NCBI GenBank assembly: GCA_019918135.1
Contig: WBZZ01003735.1
Location: 1 to 64,000, forward strand
From: Paulinella micropora
Lineage: Eukaryota > Cercozoa > Imbricatea > Euglyphida > Paulinellidae
DNA: 64,000 bases
Direction: 5' to 3'
Made by a program: the position numbers and the translations under genes. Positions 37,293 through 48,303 of this stretch are shown here, in pieces (position 1 is the stretch's first letter; each line of letters begins with the position of its first letter). The notes under the pieces were generated by a model. The model ran no database searches. It was given only the letters and a program-made list of their open reading frames with translations, and was not told the origin of the DNA.

Positions 37293-38306
37293 ATGTCGGA
37301 CCACCTTGATGGCAGGTTCTCCGTGAGCATCTTTGGTAGCATCACAGCAGATCCCCTACTAGGCTTGATCGACGTGTCTCGGGCGCTGAATTACGTCCAG
37401 AACTGCGGCCTCAAAAACGCGCGCCAAAAGATTCAGAGTGCCAAGCGCAGGTTCGCTGACGTGGTCTTTACTCGGATCAAATTTAAGGGCACTCCGCTGG
37501 CCAGTCTCGCCTGCAGCCAGGATTCTTTAGCCAGATTGTTTGATCGATTGGAGCTCAAAGGACCAGCAGCAGAGGAATTGCTCAAGGAGTTTAAGCGCGT
37601 TTGCAGCGACCCCTCTTTGCCGCTCCCTGCGGTTCATCACATGATTCCGGGCTCGAATGTCATGGTCGAGCCGGAAGAAGACAAGGGCGGGCGCGCTGCT
37701 CAGCCGCCCGAGCCCAGCGACGAGACAACGGATGAGGAGGACGAGGACGAGGACAGCGACAAGGAAGAAGAAGAAAAAGAAGAGACAGAAAAAGGAAACA
37801 GAAAGGCGGTTGCGTCGGTGTCGTCATCGTCGTCGTCAGCGGTGTCCCCAGGCGGCGCCCCTGAGGGCCGCCGACGTCCCAGAAAGAAGCAAAGGAGAGA
37901 GTCTGGCCCCGCGGAAACCAACAGCCCCCCGCGGGGGGCTGGCTGCAGAGGTGAAATTGCAAAGAGCGTTCGGGAACGGAAGAAGCGTCTGTCCCAAATG
38001 GCAGAATCCATCCACCAACTGGCAAGGCTCGAGAAACAACTAGACATCGCGCTGGAAACTTTGCGCTCATTTAGCCCCACCTCTCAGTTCCGCGCGGATG
38101 CCGTGGAGCTGTTCTTAGACAAGGTCTTCTTGGAGTTGGGAGACGAGGCCAGGGGCCACGCTGGGGAACAGGCCCCCCGCGCCCCCCCTTCTGGTGGGCA
38201 TGACCTTGCGCCCCCCCTTCCGGAGAGCCTGCCCCCCGCGGTCCCCCTTCCGGGGGAGCTGCCCCCCGCACCCCTCCTCCCCCCCCCGCCGGCGGGCCTG
38301 GCTTGA
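37293..38306 (+). CDS. Acidic nuclear-type protein with a possible Bro/MSV199-like N-terminus
   Basis: ATG 37293; 337 residues. Residues 1-110 are compact (IDVSRALNYVQNC, SAKRRFADVVF, FKGTPLASLACSQDSLARLF) and resemble the small DNA-binding-type domain of Bro/MSV199 proteins of large viruses, a weak match by eye. Then an Asp/Glu tract (~145-170), poly-Ser, a basic bipartite cluster (RRRPRKKQRR, likely nuclear signal), a helical coiled coil (LARLEKQLDIALETL) and a Pro-rich tail. Fragments of its start are copied at 30521 and 33155. Its 3' end (38311-38372) is the clearest gene-linked example of the R3 module. Confidence 0.6.
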   Translation: MSDHLDGRFSVSIFGSITADPLLGLIDVSRALNYVQNCGLKNARQKIQSAKRRFADVVFTRIKFKGTPLASLACSQDSLARLFDRLELKGPAAEELLKEFKRVCSDPSLPLPAVHHMIPGSNVMVEPEEDKGGRAAQPPEPSDETTDEEDEDEDSDKEEEEKEETEKGNRKAVASVSSSSSSAVSPGGAPEGRRRPRKKQRRESGPAETNSPPRGAGCRGEIAKSVRERKKRLSQMAESIHQLARLEKQLDIALETLRSFSPTSQFRADAVELFLDKVFLELGDEARGHAGEQAPRAPPSGGHDLAPPLPESLPPAVPLPGELPPAPLLPPPPAGLA

Positions 38307-38312
38307 GTGCCC

Positions 38313-38372
38313 GCAGTGCTAGGTGTAAGATTTTTTTTGTCGAGCTTTTTAATAAAACGTTTTGTACTTTCT
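38313..38372 (+). terminator. Gene-linked R3 module, polyadenylation region
   Basis: CAGTGCTAGGTGTAAGA, a T-run, GTCGAGCTTTTTAATAAAAC and TTGTACTTTCTT follow the stop at 38304-38306. The order equals that of the free-standing R3 repeats (AGTGCCAAGTGTAAGAC, TCGAGCTTTAATAAAA, TTGCACTTTCTTGG). Confidence 0.75.
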
Positions 38373-38374
38373 TT

Positions 38375-39417
<1,043 letters not shown>

Positions 39418-39860
39418 GGATTGAGGCCGTCCACACTCTCCAAGCTTTAGTGACTAAAAAGAGACCTACTTTAATGTAAGAGGGAAAGTTAGCCAAGGAC
39501 CGGAGGGGGGGGGGGGGCGGGGCGCCGATGGGGGCAGGGACTTTTAATTAAAAAGAAAAATCTTTTCCTTGCGGATTACACAGCCGGGCCCCGGAAATTT
39601 AAGCTTCTAGAAAGTCGGCGGGGTTTTTATCAAGCTTTTAATTTTCTTTCTTGTGAGTACTTTTTCTGTACTTTGTATTGTGCTTGAGCGGAGGTGCCCC
39701 GCTCTACGTGACTACATCGACTTATTTCCTTTTTGCAGAGGCGGCGACGTTTGCCAGTTTTTCGAGCTCTGCAGTAGGCTGCGGACTTCTTGGTTGACTT
39801 CTACCGCTTCCCTCTCCCACTCCCTGCTCTCAGATGGGGGGAAGAATGAGAGACAAAGAT
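39418..39860. other. Thymidylate kinase upstream region and start of the repeat field
   Basis: A G12 tract at 39507-39520, TTTTAATTAAAAAG (39542-39556) and TCAAGCTTTTAATTTTC (39629-39645) resembling R3. No gene seen. Confidence 0.4.
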
Positions 39861-42013
39861 AATTTGTGCTTCTTCCATGGCACGGACAGGGCGCCGTCAG
39901 GGGTCGTGAGGCCCTTGTCCACTTGGCACAGCAACCACCGCTCATCCATCCATCCGCCGCAGGGTCGTGCTGGAGCACTGTGCGCAAAATCTGCGGAAAT
40001 AGGAAAAGTATAAAAAGTAGAATTTTTTGGAATGCGTTTGCACACGCAAACAAAGGACGGGGGGGCCAGGGAGGGAGGGAACGGAGCGGGGTAAACGGAG
40101 GGGAAGGGCGAGGGTGTGCCCCCCCCCTCCGTCCCCTTCTCTCTCCCCCCTCTCCTTCCCCTCCTGTTCCCCTCCTCCCGTCCGTTTTTCTGGTCGGGAA
40201 AAAAGATTTTTTTTCCTCTTTTCATATTTTCATATTTCCGCAGATCTTGCGCACGATGGCCAAGCCATGGCACGGACAGGACACCGTCGGGGTTCTGAGG
40301 TCTTTGTTCATCTGGTACATTGACTACCGTCCGTCCATTCGAGGCAGGATCGTGTTGGAGCACGGTGTTGTCAAGGATTTTTTTCATTGATTTTTTTTGT
40401 ACATTCTTAGCGTGCCCCCCCTCCCGCTCCTAGTCTGCAGTGTCAAATATAAGACTGTGTCAAGCTTTAATAAAAAATGTTTACATATCTTGGCGCGCGC
40501 CCCTCCCCCCTTCCCCCTTTTCTGTCTCGCTCCCGTCGCAGCCCCTGGCACGGACGCCGTCGTCGGGGTTCTGAAAGCCCTTGTTCACATAGTACATTGA
40601 CCACCGCCCGTACATCCGAGGCAGAGTCGTGCTGGAGCACGGTGCGCAAGGTTTGCGGAAATAGGAAAAATATGAAAAGTGGAAGAAAAAAATTGTCGGA
40701 ACGTGTTGCATACACAAACAAGGGACGGGGGGGGGGCAGGGAGGGGACTGAGGGGAAGGGCGGGGAGTGTCCCCCTCCCCTCCGGCCCCTTCTCCCTCCC
40801 ACCCCCTCTCCTTCCCCTCCTGTTTCCCCTCCTCCCGTTCTCCGCCCCTCCTCCGTCAGTTTTCCTGGTCGGGAAATTCTTTTTTTCCTCTTTTCATATT
40901 TTTCATATTTTTTGACCTTGCACACGTTGGCCGAGCCATGGCACGGGCAGGACGCCGTCGGGGTCGTGAGGCCCTTGTCCACCTGGTACATTGACCACCG
41001 CCCATCCATCCGCCGCAGCCAGGGGGCTCAAGGAGCAGGGGGGCAGAACTGAAGAAAAACTAAGAGGATGGCACTGAGCCCATGTCGGAGCGCCCCCCCT
41101 TCCCATTTGTCGGGCCCGATTTTCCAGGGGAAGGCCCCCCCCCCCTTGGCGCCCCCCCTCCCCCACCCCCTCCTATATCCAAAGATCCTTTCTGCCTCCC
41201 TCCCCTCTTCCCTCCCTGAGCCCAGGGGGGCTCAAGGAACATGGGAAGGGGGAGGGGAAGGGCGCAGAAGCTATAAAAAAATAAATACATGAAACGCCTC
41301 CATTAAGCTCTCCCCTCCCCCTCAGTGTCAAGTGTAAGACTTTGTCGAGTTTTAATTAAAAAAACTTTTTTTTTGCACTTTGCTGGCGCTCCACTCCCAT
41401 GCTTCTTCCCTCTCCCTCTCCTAATTTTCAGTGCCAAGTGTAAGACCGTCGAACTTTCATGAAAAAAATTTTTCACACTTTATTGGCGCAGTGGAGGCTC
41501 GCCGTCTGCTACGAATCGGACACCGGCTTGGACATCGGCTCAGAGCAGGGCTTGTCCCTCTCTCTCTCTCCTAGTTCTCAGTGTTAGGTGTAAGACGTTG
41601 TCGAGCTTTAATTCAGCGTAATTTACAAATTCTTGGCGCGCCCCCCCCCTCCCCCCTGCCGCTTCCCTCTCCCACTCCCCGTTCTCAGACGGGGATGGCA
41701 AAGACAGATCGTGTTTGCCCCTCCCCTTCTCTCTCCCGCTCCCTGTTCTCACGTGCGGCGGGGGGGGGGGGGGAGGGCAGGGGCGCGCTAAGAATGTAGA
41801 AAAAAATTAATAAATTCCTTGACAAAAGTTTTAAGACGCCGAAGCGCAACTTGTACCAGCAATGTCAAAGGGTTCGGGGCAACTTATATAAAAGGGAAAA
41901 AATTGTTTTTGAAATGTGTCTGCGCATAGAACAAAAGGCGAGAGGGGAGGGGGGAATGAGGAAGGGGAACGGAGAGGGGCAGAGAACGAGGCGTCTCCCT
42001 TCCCTCCCTTGCG

Positions 42014-42364
42014 TTAATCGTGAGGTCCTTGTCCACCTGGTACCTCAGGCACCCCAGCACGGGCACGACCGTCCGGCACACGAGACGTACGAGGGGGGAA
42101 CAACAGGTCGATAATGGCTTCGTGCAAAAAAGCCCGAGCTTTGATGGTCGGGTTCGTGAACTGTCCCCCGAAAATACGCCGCCGCAGTGTGCGGTAGTTC
42201 TGCGTTAGTTTCTGGTCGACCGCCTCCTTCAGCGCGAAGTTTCCCACAGCATAATACCTGTTCTTATGTTCTGCCCTCCAGTGCTTTTTTCTGGCAACCG
42301 CGATTGATTGCAATACAAGTGCAGCTTGCAGCGCCCGCACGGCTTTCAGCGGTTGTTTGTCCAC
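42014..42364 (-). pseudogene. Fragment of a small basic helical protein
   Basis: A minus-strand frame without ATG reads KAVRALQAALVLQSIAVAR, KNRYYAVGNFALKEAVDQK and TIKARAFLHEAIIDLLF, convincing helical protein, then runs into R2-like sequence (GQGPHD). The N-terminus is lost in R1-like sequence near 42370-42420. A gene island cut at both ends by repeats. Size and composition recall the protein at 47699-48202, but no clear alignment is visible. Confidence 0.4.
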
Positions 42365-42874
42365 CGCGCACGCCAGAAGGGAAGGGAGTGTGTGTCCACC
42401 CGGGGATTCGGCACAGGCGCGGGGAGGGGAGCTTAGTGGAGGCGTTGCATGTATTTATTTCCTTTGTAGCTTCTGCGCCTTTCCCCTCCCCCTTCCCCAC
42501 TGCTTTTTGAGCTCCTTTGTGCTCAGGGGGGGGGGCGCCCGGCATTGGGGAGCTTAGTTGAGGCATTTCATGCATTTTTTTTTGTAGCTTCTGCACTCTT
42601 CCCCTCCCCCCCCCCTGCCCTTCCCCTGTTCTTTGAGCCCCCCGGGCTCAGGGGGCTCAGAGGGAGGGGAAGAAGAAAAAAAGGGGGGGGGGGTGCACCC
42701 CCTCCTCCTCTCCCCCCTCTGCGGGCTCCGTCTCTTAGCTCTCAGTTCCAAGTGTAAAGCCGTCGAGCTTTAATTAAAAAAAAATCATTTTAGCAATTTC
42801 TTTGTGCGTTGGCACCCGTGCGCTTCTTCATTTTCTTGGCGCCCATTGTATGTTCTTTTGTTGTCGGGCAAATT

Positions 42875-43085
42875 TTTTTTTCCCTCTTTTCATATTTTTT
42901 ATATTTTTCTGACCTTGTGCACGATGGCCGAGCTATGGCACCGACAGGACGTCGTCGGGGCATCATGATGATCTTGTCCTTTCTGGTACCTTGACCACCG
43001 CCCATCCATCGTCCGCGGGGTCGTGCTGGATCACGGTGCGCAGGATGAAAAAATAGGAAAAATAATATCATTGAAAAGTGGAAAG
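42875..43085. repeat. Complete R2 element with terminal inverted repeats
   Basis: Left end TTTTCATATTTTTTATATTTTTCTGACC-type arm (TTTCATATTTT ... CTTGTGCACGATGG), right end CACGGTGCGCAGGATG followed by AATAGGAAAAAT and GAAAAGTGG. The arms are imperfect reverse complements, ~45 bases each, around a ~115-base core. Confidence 0.75.
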
Positions 43086-43767
43086 CGCTTGCACGCTCAG
43101 ACAAGAGACGAGGGGAAGGGGGCGGGGAAGAAAGACGAAGGGGAGGAGGGAACGAGGGGAGGACGGGGGGAAAACACTCCCCTTTCCTCTTCTTTCCTCC
43201 CCCTTTCTTTCCCCCACACCCCCTCTTCCTTTGTTGTCGGGCAAAAATTTCTTTTTCCTCTTTACTTTTCTGACCTTGTGCACGATGACCAAGCTATGGC
43301 AAGGACATGACCTTGTCCTCCTGGTACTTTGACCACGCCCATCCATCCGCCGCAGGGTCGTGCTGGAGCACGGTGTTTTCAAGGACTGTTTTCATTAAAA
43401 AAAATTTGTACATTCTTAGTGCGTCCCCCCTCCCGGTCCTAGTTTTCAGTTTCAAGTGTAAGACTTTGTCAAGCTTTAATTCAGCGTATTTTTACAAATC
43501 TTGGCGAGCCCCCTCCCCCTCCCGCTCTCGCCACAGTGTCGCGCTGGAGCACGATGCGCAAGATTGGAAGGGGTTTGCACGCGCAAACAAGGGACAAGAG
43601 GAGGGATGGGATAGCGGGGGGACAATGGAAACAGAGGGACGAAGGGGTGGGGGCGGGGGGAGCACTCCCCTCCCCTTTCCCCCCTCCCCTTCCTCTTCCT
43701 TCATCCCCCGTTCTTCCCCCCCCCCCGTCTGTTTCTTTTGTTGTCGGGCAAAAAAAATTTATTCCTC

Positions 43768-43965
43768 TTTTCATATTTTTCATATTTTTTGGACCTTGCG
43801 CACGATGGCCAATCTAGGGCACGGACAGGACGCCGTCGGGATTAGTGAGGCCATTGTCCTCCTGGTACCTTGACCACCGCTAATCCGCGACGGGATCGTG
43901 CTAGAGCACGGTGCGCAAGATCTGCGGAGATAGGAAAAATCTGAAAAGCGAATTTTTTTTTGGAA
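43768..43965. repeat. Complete R2 element with terminal inverted repeats
   Basis: CTCTTTTCATATTTTTCATA and CTTGCGCACGATGGCC at the left; GCACGGTGCGCAAGATCTGC, GATAGGAAAAATCTGAAAAG at the right. No coding capacity, so it would depend on a transposase elsewhere if mobile. Confidence 0.8.
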
Positions 43966-45081
43966 TGTGTCTGCACGCGCAAACAAGGGATGAGGGGAGG
44001 GGAGGATAGCAGGGGACCAAGGGAACAAGGAAGAATTGGGGGGGGGGGGTGGGAGGAGCACTCCGAGCCATGGCTTCCGACATGACACGGGGGAGATGCA
44101 TAGACATATCGTGCTTGTCCCCTCCCCTGCCTCCTTCCTCCCCCTCTCCTAGTTCTCAGTGCCCAACTTTGCCAGGAATGTTTTAATTGTAAATTTTTTA
44201 GCGCGCCCCTGCCCTGTTCTCAGTGTCAAGTGTAAAACTTTGTCGAGTTTTAATTTAAAACAAACTTTTTTTTTCGCACTTTATTGGCGCAGTGGAGGCT
44301 CACCGTCTGCTAAGAATCGGGAACCGGCTTGGACATCGGGTCAGAGCAGGGCTTGTCCCTTTTTTTCTCTCTCTCTCCTAGTTCTCAGCGCCAAGTGTAA
44401 GACCATCCAGCTTTAATAAAAAATTTGCACTTTCTTGGCGCACTCTCTCTGTGTCCCCTTTCCTCTCCCACTCCCTGCTCTCAGACGGGGGGGGGGTTTG
44501 TGGTGGGGGAGAGAGAAAGACAATTCGTGCTTGTTCCATGGCACGGACAGGGCGCCGTCGGGAGTCATGAGGCCCTTGTCCATCTGGCACAGCGACCACC
44601 AGCGATCCATCCGCCATAGAGTCGTGCTAGAGCGCGGTGCGCAAGATCTGCGGAAATATCTGCGGGAATATGACAAGTGAGAAGAAAAAATTGGAATGCG
44701 TTTGCACGCACAAACAAGGGAAGAGAGAGAGGGAAGGGGGTTAGCAGGGGACAAGGGGAACAGCGGGGCGGGAGGGGACGCAGGGGGGCACACCCCTGCC
44801 ACTTCTTCCCCCCTCTTTCTCTCCCTCCCTCCCCTTTGCCTTCCCCCTTCCCCGGTCTGTTTCTTTGGTTGTCGGGCAAAAAAAATTTTTTTTTCCTGAT
44901 TTCATATTTTTTATATTTCCGCAGATTTTGCGCACGGTGGCCGAGCCATGGCACGGACAGGACGCCGTCGAGTTCGTGAACCCTTGTCCACCTGATACAT
45001 GGACTACTGCCCGTCCATCAAACTTATAAGCAAGGAACTGTAGACGCGTAAACAAAAAGGGAATTCAGTTATTTTCTGGCC

Positions 45082-46563
45082 ATGACTCTGAGGAGGTCAA
45101 CACGATCCACTCGCGGGATCCCCCCTCTCTCGCCGCGCCTCCCTGCAGCACAGACCAGGCCACACAAAAAAACCGAACCAAACGAGCCGGCCGTCGAGCA
45201 GTCTCGCTGGCTATTCAAACTGCCCGACAATCTCTGGCCACTGGTGAGAGACCTGGCAGGCGCAGAGGAAGCCGGCAGGTTCGCTCTCGCGTGTCGAGAT
45301 TCCTTGGCTTTAGTCCAGGGGCCTGCCTTCTGGAGAAACTACAAGCAGCCACCCCGCCTAGAGTTCGCAAACGAGCAGCACCGAAGAATACTTAGGTTCT
45401 TTACTCGCGGCTGCCTCAAAGCTAAATGGCCTTTACAACAGTTGGTGCTAGAACAGCCCTACTACCAAGACCGCCAACGCTGGTCGGACTACCAGGGCTA
45501 TTCCCTAGACAGAATTACGATAGAAACCTTGATCTTGGAGGGCGAAATGCACTCTGATCGATTGTGGCAAGAAAATAAGGCCCTGGACGAGTTTGGTTGC
45601 ATCCACAACCTAGTGGCAAGAGGCAGCACCAACATCTGCCTGTCTCTGCGTGACAGCCGGCACACCCGGACTCTTCAGTCACTCGTGATTTCGCGCCAAA
45701 GCGTCCAAGACAAAAACCTCCGGGCTTTGCAGGAGCTGCAGCAATTAGAGAACCTGGCGCTTCACCAGTGTGATCAGATTACAGACAGAGGGCTGGCACA
45801 CCTATGCTCGATGCCTAAACTCAAGAAACTCTGCCTAGCCTCTTGCGGCCAAATCAATGGCTCCGGCCTGCAGAACCTGCAGATCACGGGGCTGACATTG
45901 CGCAAATTACCTACGAGCGTCCTTCAGCAACTGCCTTCGCTTGCGAAGCTACAGGAGCTGGACTTGTTAGACTTTGGGCCCCTCTCAGCACCTGAAATAA
46001 GGGCGCTTAATAAAAACCTCACACAGCTCAGGCTAGCTCTTGACCGTGACTTTTCGGATGAGCTGCTTGACGAAATAGTCGGCTTGCAGGGCCTGCAGGC
46101 CCTGTGCCTATCAGAGTGTAAAGGCATCACCCTGCGGGGCTTGGCTAAATTGCAGCGCTGCCCCGCGCTCCAAGAACTGCGTTTGGGACAGGCCAATCTA
46201 TTTGCAGACCTCAATGTACTGCATGCGTTTCGCTCGCTTCGCGCTTTGAAACTGTCGCGCTGTGGAATTCCAATCAGTACAAATATATTTAGGAGCTTAC
46301 CTACGGGACTCGCAGGCTGCAAGAGCCTACAACGGCTAGTGTTAAGGTTATACCTCATAACCGACTCGATTCTCTCCGAGTTAAAGCAGTGTCATAGGCT
46401 GCAAGAACTAGAATTTAATTGGTGCTGTTTCAATGCAGACATTGCCGAGCTGAGGCATTGCCGAGCGTTGCGGAAGGTTACGTTCAGCGAGTACGGAATT
46501 CCGCCAGAAGAGATGTTGCATCGGCTTAAGCAGGCCAGGCCCGGTTTGCAAGTTAAACAATAG
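45082..46563 (+). CDS. F-box/LRR protein 4, intact
   Basis: ATG 45082, 493 residues without interruption. A basic N-terminus, then LFKLPDNLWPLVRDLAGAEEAGRFALACR (residues ~50-78), which fits an F-box (LP..L ... A..CR), then canonical leucine-rich repeats of the cysteine-containing type: LENLALHQCDQITDRGLAHL, LKKLCLASCGQINGSGLQNL, LQALCLSECKGITLRGLAKL. This is the best-formed LRR protein of the window and belongs to the FBXL type that presents substrates to SCF ubiquitin ligase in eukaryotes. It is an island in the repeat field; its 3' end is a short T-run. GC is lower than at 13-20 kb. Confidence 0.75.
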   Translation: MTLRRSTRSTRGIPPLSPRLPAAQTRPHKKTEPNEPAVEQSRWLFKLPDNLWPLVRDLAGAEEAGRFALACRDSLALVQGPAFWRNYKQPPRLEFANEQHRRILRFFTRGCLKAKWPLQQLVLEQPYYQDRQRWSDYQGYSLDRITIETLILEGEMHSDRLWQENKALDEFGCIHNLVARGSTNICLSLRDSRHTRTLQSLVISRQSVQDKNLRALQELQQLENLALHQCDQITDRGLAHLCSMPKLKKLCLASCGQINGSGLQNLQITGLTLRKLPTSVLQQLPSLAKLQELDLLDFGPLSAPEIRALNKNLTQLRLALDRDFSDELLDEIVGLQGLQALCLSECKGITLRGLAKLQRCPALQELRLGQANLFADLNVLHAFRSLRALKLSRCGIPISTNIFRSLPTGLAGCKSLQRLVLRLYLITDSILSELKQCHRLQELEFNWCCFNADIAELRHCRALRKVTFSEYGIPPEEMLHRLKQARPGLQVKQ

Positions 46564-46641
46564 TTTTTTTAAAAAGAGGCTGAGGAAAGAGAAGAAGAAA
46601 ATGGTGATGTTTTGCTACGCGCAGCAGCTGTCACCAATAAT

Positions 46642-47466
46642 TCAATAAATAGGCCATTTCTCTTGTGCCAACTCGATCACGGGTTGCAAACTTTCCTCTA
46701 ACGACGGTCTGACTGTACGTATACGTCGAAGGGTCACTAGAAAGAAATACGCCATATTCTTCCCGGATTCACGCCGCCAATCATCGCCATCGTACCATCG
46801 ATGTTTAGGAATCCATTTGAATTCCAAGTAACTTTTAGCGCGTGCCTCAAAGTCGGGTGGTGGAAACACGGGCGAATCCCATTTCTTCAGAATATTTAGC
46901 ATCTCCTCTCCGTCCCCTGTCGCTACTTCCTCCCCTGTCGCGCTCTTTGTATCTTTTCGTATCGTACAGTCTTCTAAAGGTTTTATCATGGATACCACTT
47001 GCTGCCTCTGCTCTGGTGTAATTCGCTGTATTTCTGTAGCTCGTCCCGCCTTCGCTTGAAGCATCCTTACCCGAGCCGAGTACTGATCTACCTGCTGCTG
47101 CAGCAAGCTTAAATCTTTTAGTTGTTTCTCAACTCTTGCTTCTGCTAGTTGTACGGATTCGTTCCGTAGGGCCCAGCGCAGTTGCTCTTTTTCTTGCTCC
47201 AGACGTTTTGTTGCTTGTTGGATTTTGGTAGATTGAGACTTGATGCCATCTTGAATTTCGTTCATGTTGGCCATCTCAATTGCTACAGACATGGGTTCTG
47301 GTGTAATTACCGAAATCTGACGCGTCTTTTCTGCTAACTCAATCGGCGCTTTTCGCCAATCGTTGTTCAACTTGTCAATAGAAAATTCGTAGGAGATCAC
47401 GACAGGTTGTCCGTCATCTTTGACGTATCGACTGGATTTATCCCATGTAGCAAATTTTGTGTGCAT
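46642..47466 (-). CDS. Coiled-coil protein, 274 residues
   Basis: The frame stays open to 48015, but ATG 47466 is chosen because codons upstream translate an R2/C-tract. N-terminal beta-like part (YVKDDGQPVVISYEF), then about 110 residues of coiled coil (IQQATKRLEQEKEQLRWAL, LKDLSLLQQQVDQYSARVRMLQAK), then a C-terminal part with WIPKHRWYDGDDWRRESG and helices. AT-richer than most genes here, as is 31992-32555. The sequence directly upstream of the ATG is one arm of an R2 element, so that repeat may supply or interrupt its promoter. Function unknown. Confidence 0.6.
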   Translation of the reverse strand: MHTKFATWDKSSRYVKDDGQPVVISYEFSIDKLNNDWRKAPIELAEKTRQISVITPEPMSVAIEMANMNEIQDGIKSQSTKIQQATKRLEQEKEQLRWALRNESVQLAEARVEKQLKDLSLLQQQVDQYSARVRMLQAKAGRATEIQRITPEQRQQVVSMIKPLEDCTIRKDTKSATGEEVATGDGEEMLNILKKWDSPVFPPPDFEARAKSYLEFKWIPKHRWYDGDDWRRESGKNMAYFFLVTLRRIRTVRPSLEESLQPVIELAQEKWPIY

Positions 47467-47494
47467 GGGTATTTTTTCGCGACGTACTTTGCCG

Positions 47495-47575
47495 CAGGGC
47501 TGCGCTGGAGCACGGTGCGCAAGATCTGCGGAAATAGGAAAAATGTGAAAAGTAGAAGAAAAAAATTTGGGATGC
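47495..47575. repeat. R2 right arm upstream of the 46642 gene
   Basis: GCTGGAGCACGGTGCGCAAG, ATCTGCGGAAATAGGAAAAA and GTGAAAAGTAGAAG, followed by C tracts and GTTGTCGGGCAACG (R4 end). Confidence 0.8.
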
Positions 47576-47698
47576 AGAGGAGAACGGGGGTGGGAGCACT
47601 CCCCCCCCCCCCCCCTCCTCCCCCCCCCCGTCTTTGCCACCCCCCTCCCCCTTGCCCGTCCTTTGGTTGTCGGGCAACGCAGAAAAGAAAAGAAGTGT

Positions 47699-48202
47699 AT
47701 GACCGTAATAAAGGCTCTGCGTGGCTTTATACAAAAGGTCAAAGCCCTAGCTTTGCGTCTGAATGTAAAGAAATTACCCCCGGCCGCTGCCTTTATAGTC
47801 ATACGAAATGCCATTTCTCCGACAAACCCAGCCCAGCTAAAGCTACGCGTGCAAGAGTATTTCGTGCGCCAAGGCATCCGACAGGTTATGTACAAGCTAG
47901 GGCACGAGCTCGAAAGGGCGTTGGGGCAGGCGCTGTGGAATTCAAAGACACAATATCCGCACCCTGGGTACATTTGCCGCAAAGCCTGCTCGCTAGCGCG
48001 AGAGCAAACAATCACATTTCATGATGAGACACTGCTAACTTGCATAGTCATGCTGGAAGATTACCTGCTCAACTTGTTCTGGCCTGTGGCACGGCTTGTT
48101 GACTACGTGCAGCGAAACGCGGACACCAAGCCTGACGTTTTGGCACGCCTTATCACCAACAAACTGTATCCTACGAAATTACAGAGACAACAAAAAAGTT
48201 AG
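47699..48202 (+). CDS. Small basic helical protein, possible histone-fold doublet
   Basis: ATG 47699 is chosen over the upstream C-tract reading. 167 residues, basic, helical. The C-terminal half (TFHDETLLTCIVMLEDYLLNLF, ARLVDYVQRNA, LARLI) has the spacing of histone H3 helix 2 (E-x-Y-L-x-x-L-F) and helix 3 (LARRI). The N-terminal half (LPPAAAFIVIRNAI, VQEYFVRQGIRQVMYKLG) could be a second histone fold. Viral histones, often doublets, occur in marseilleviruses, medusaviruses and mirusviruses. The match is by eye and weak, so the fold is a hypothesis. Followed by a TTTTATTAATTAC 3' end near 48243. Confidence 0.5.
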   Translation: MTVIKALRGFIQKVKALALRLNVKKLPPAAAFIVIRNAISPTNPAQLKLRVQEYFVRQGIRQVMYKLGHELERALGQALWNSKTQYPHPGYICRKACSLAREQTITFHDETLLTCIVMLEDYLLNLFWPVARLVDYVQRNADTKPDVLARLITNKLYPTKLQRQQKS

Positions 48203-48303
48203 ACCCCCAAAACTAGAAGCGCCAAGAAGATAATTAAGATAAGTTTTATTAATTACTAAACAATTAACATGGCGGGGAGACTGTCAGGCTCTGAATAAAA
48301 AAA

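Larger units (their letters stand above)
39862..45060. repeat. Repeat field I: alternating R2, R3 and R4 units
   Basis: R2 cores (GGCACGGACAGG, GTCCACCTGGTACATTGACC, GTGCTGGAGCACGGTGCGCAAG) recur near 39875, 40260, 40545, 40935, 42920, 43290, 43810, 44538 and 44945. R3 modules (AGTGTCAAGTGTAAGAC ... TTTAATTAAAA ... TTGGCGC) lie near 40438, 41325, 41430, 41578, 42745, 43447, 44155, 44220 and 44388. R4 linkers (GCAAACAAGGGACGAGG, then C tracts, then GTTGTCGGGCAAA) join R2 copies. Long frames read through here are Pro/Arg/Gly-rich artefacts. The only possible gene is the minus-strand fragment at 42014-42364. Confidence 0.85.

Noticed and set aside
39862-45060. Many plus- and minus-strand frames of 60-190 residues in the repeat field
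   Set aside because: They are translations of R2, R3, R4 and C/G tracts, recur in all frames with the same peptide fragments, and lack consistent starts.
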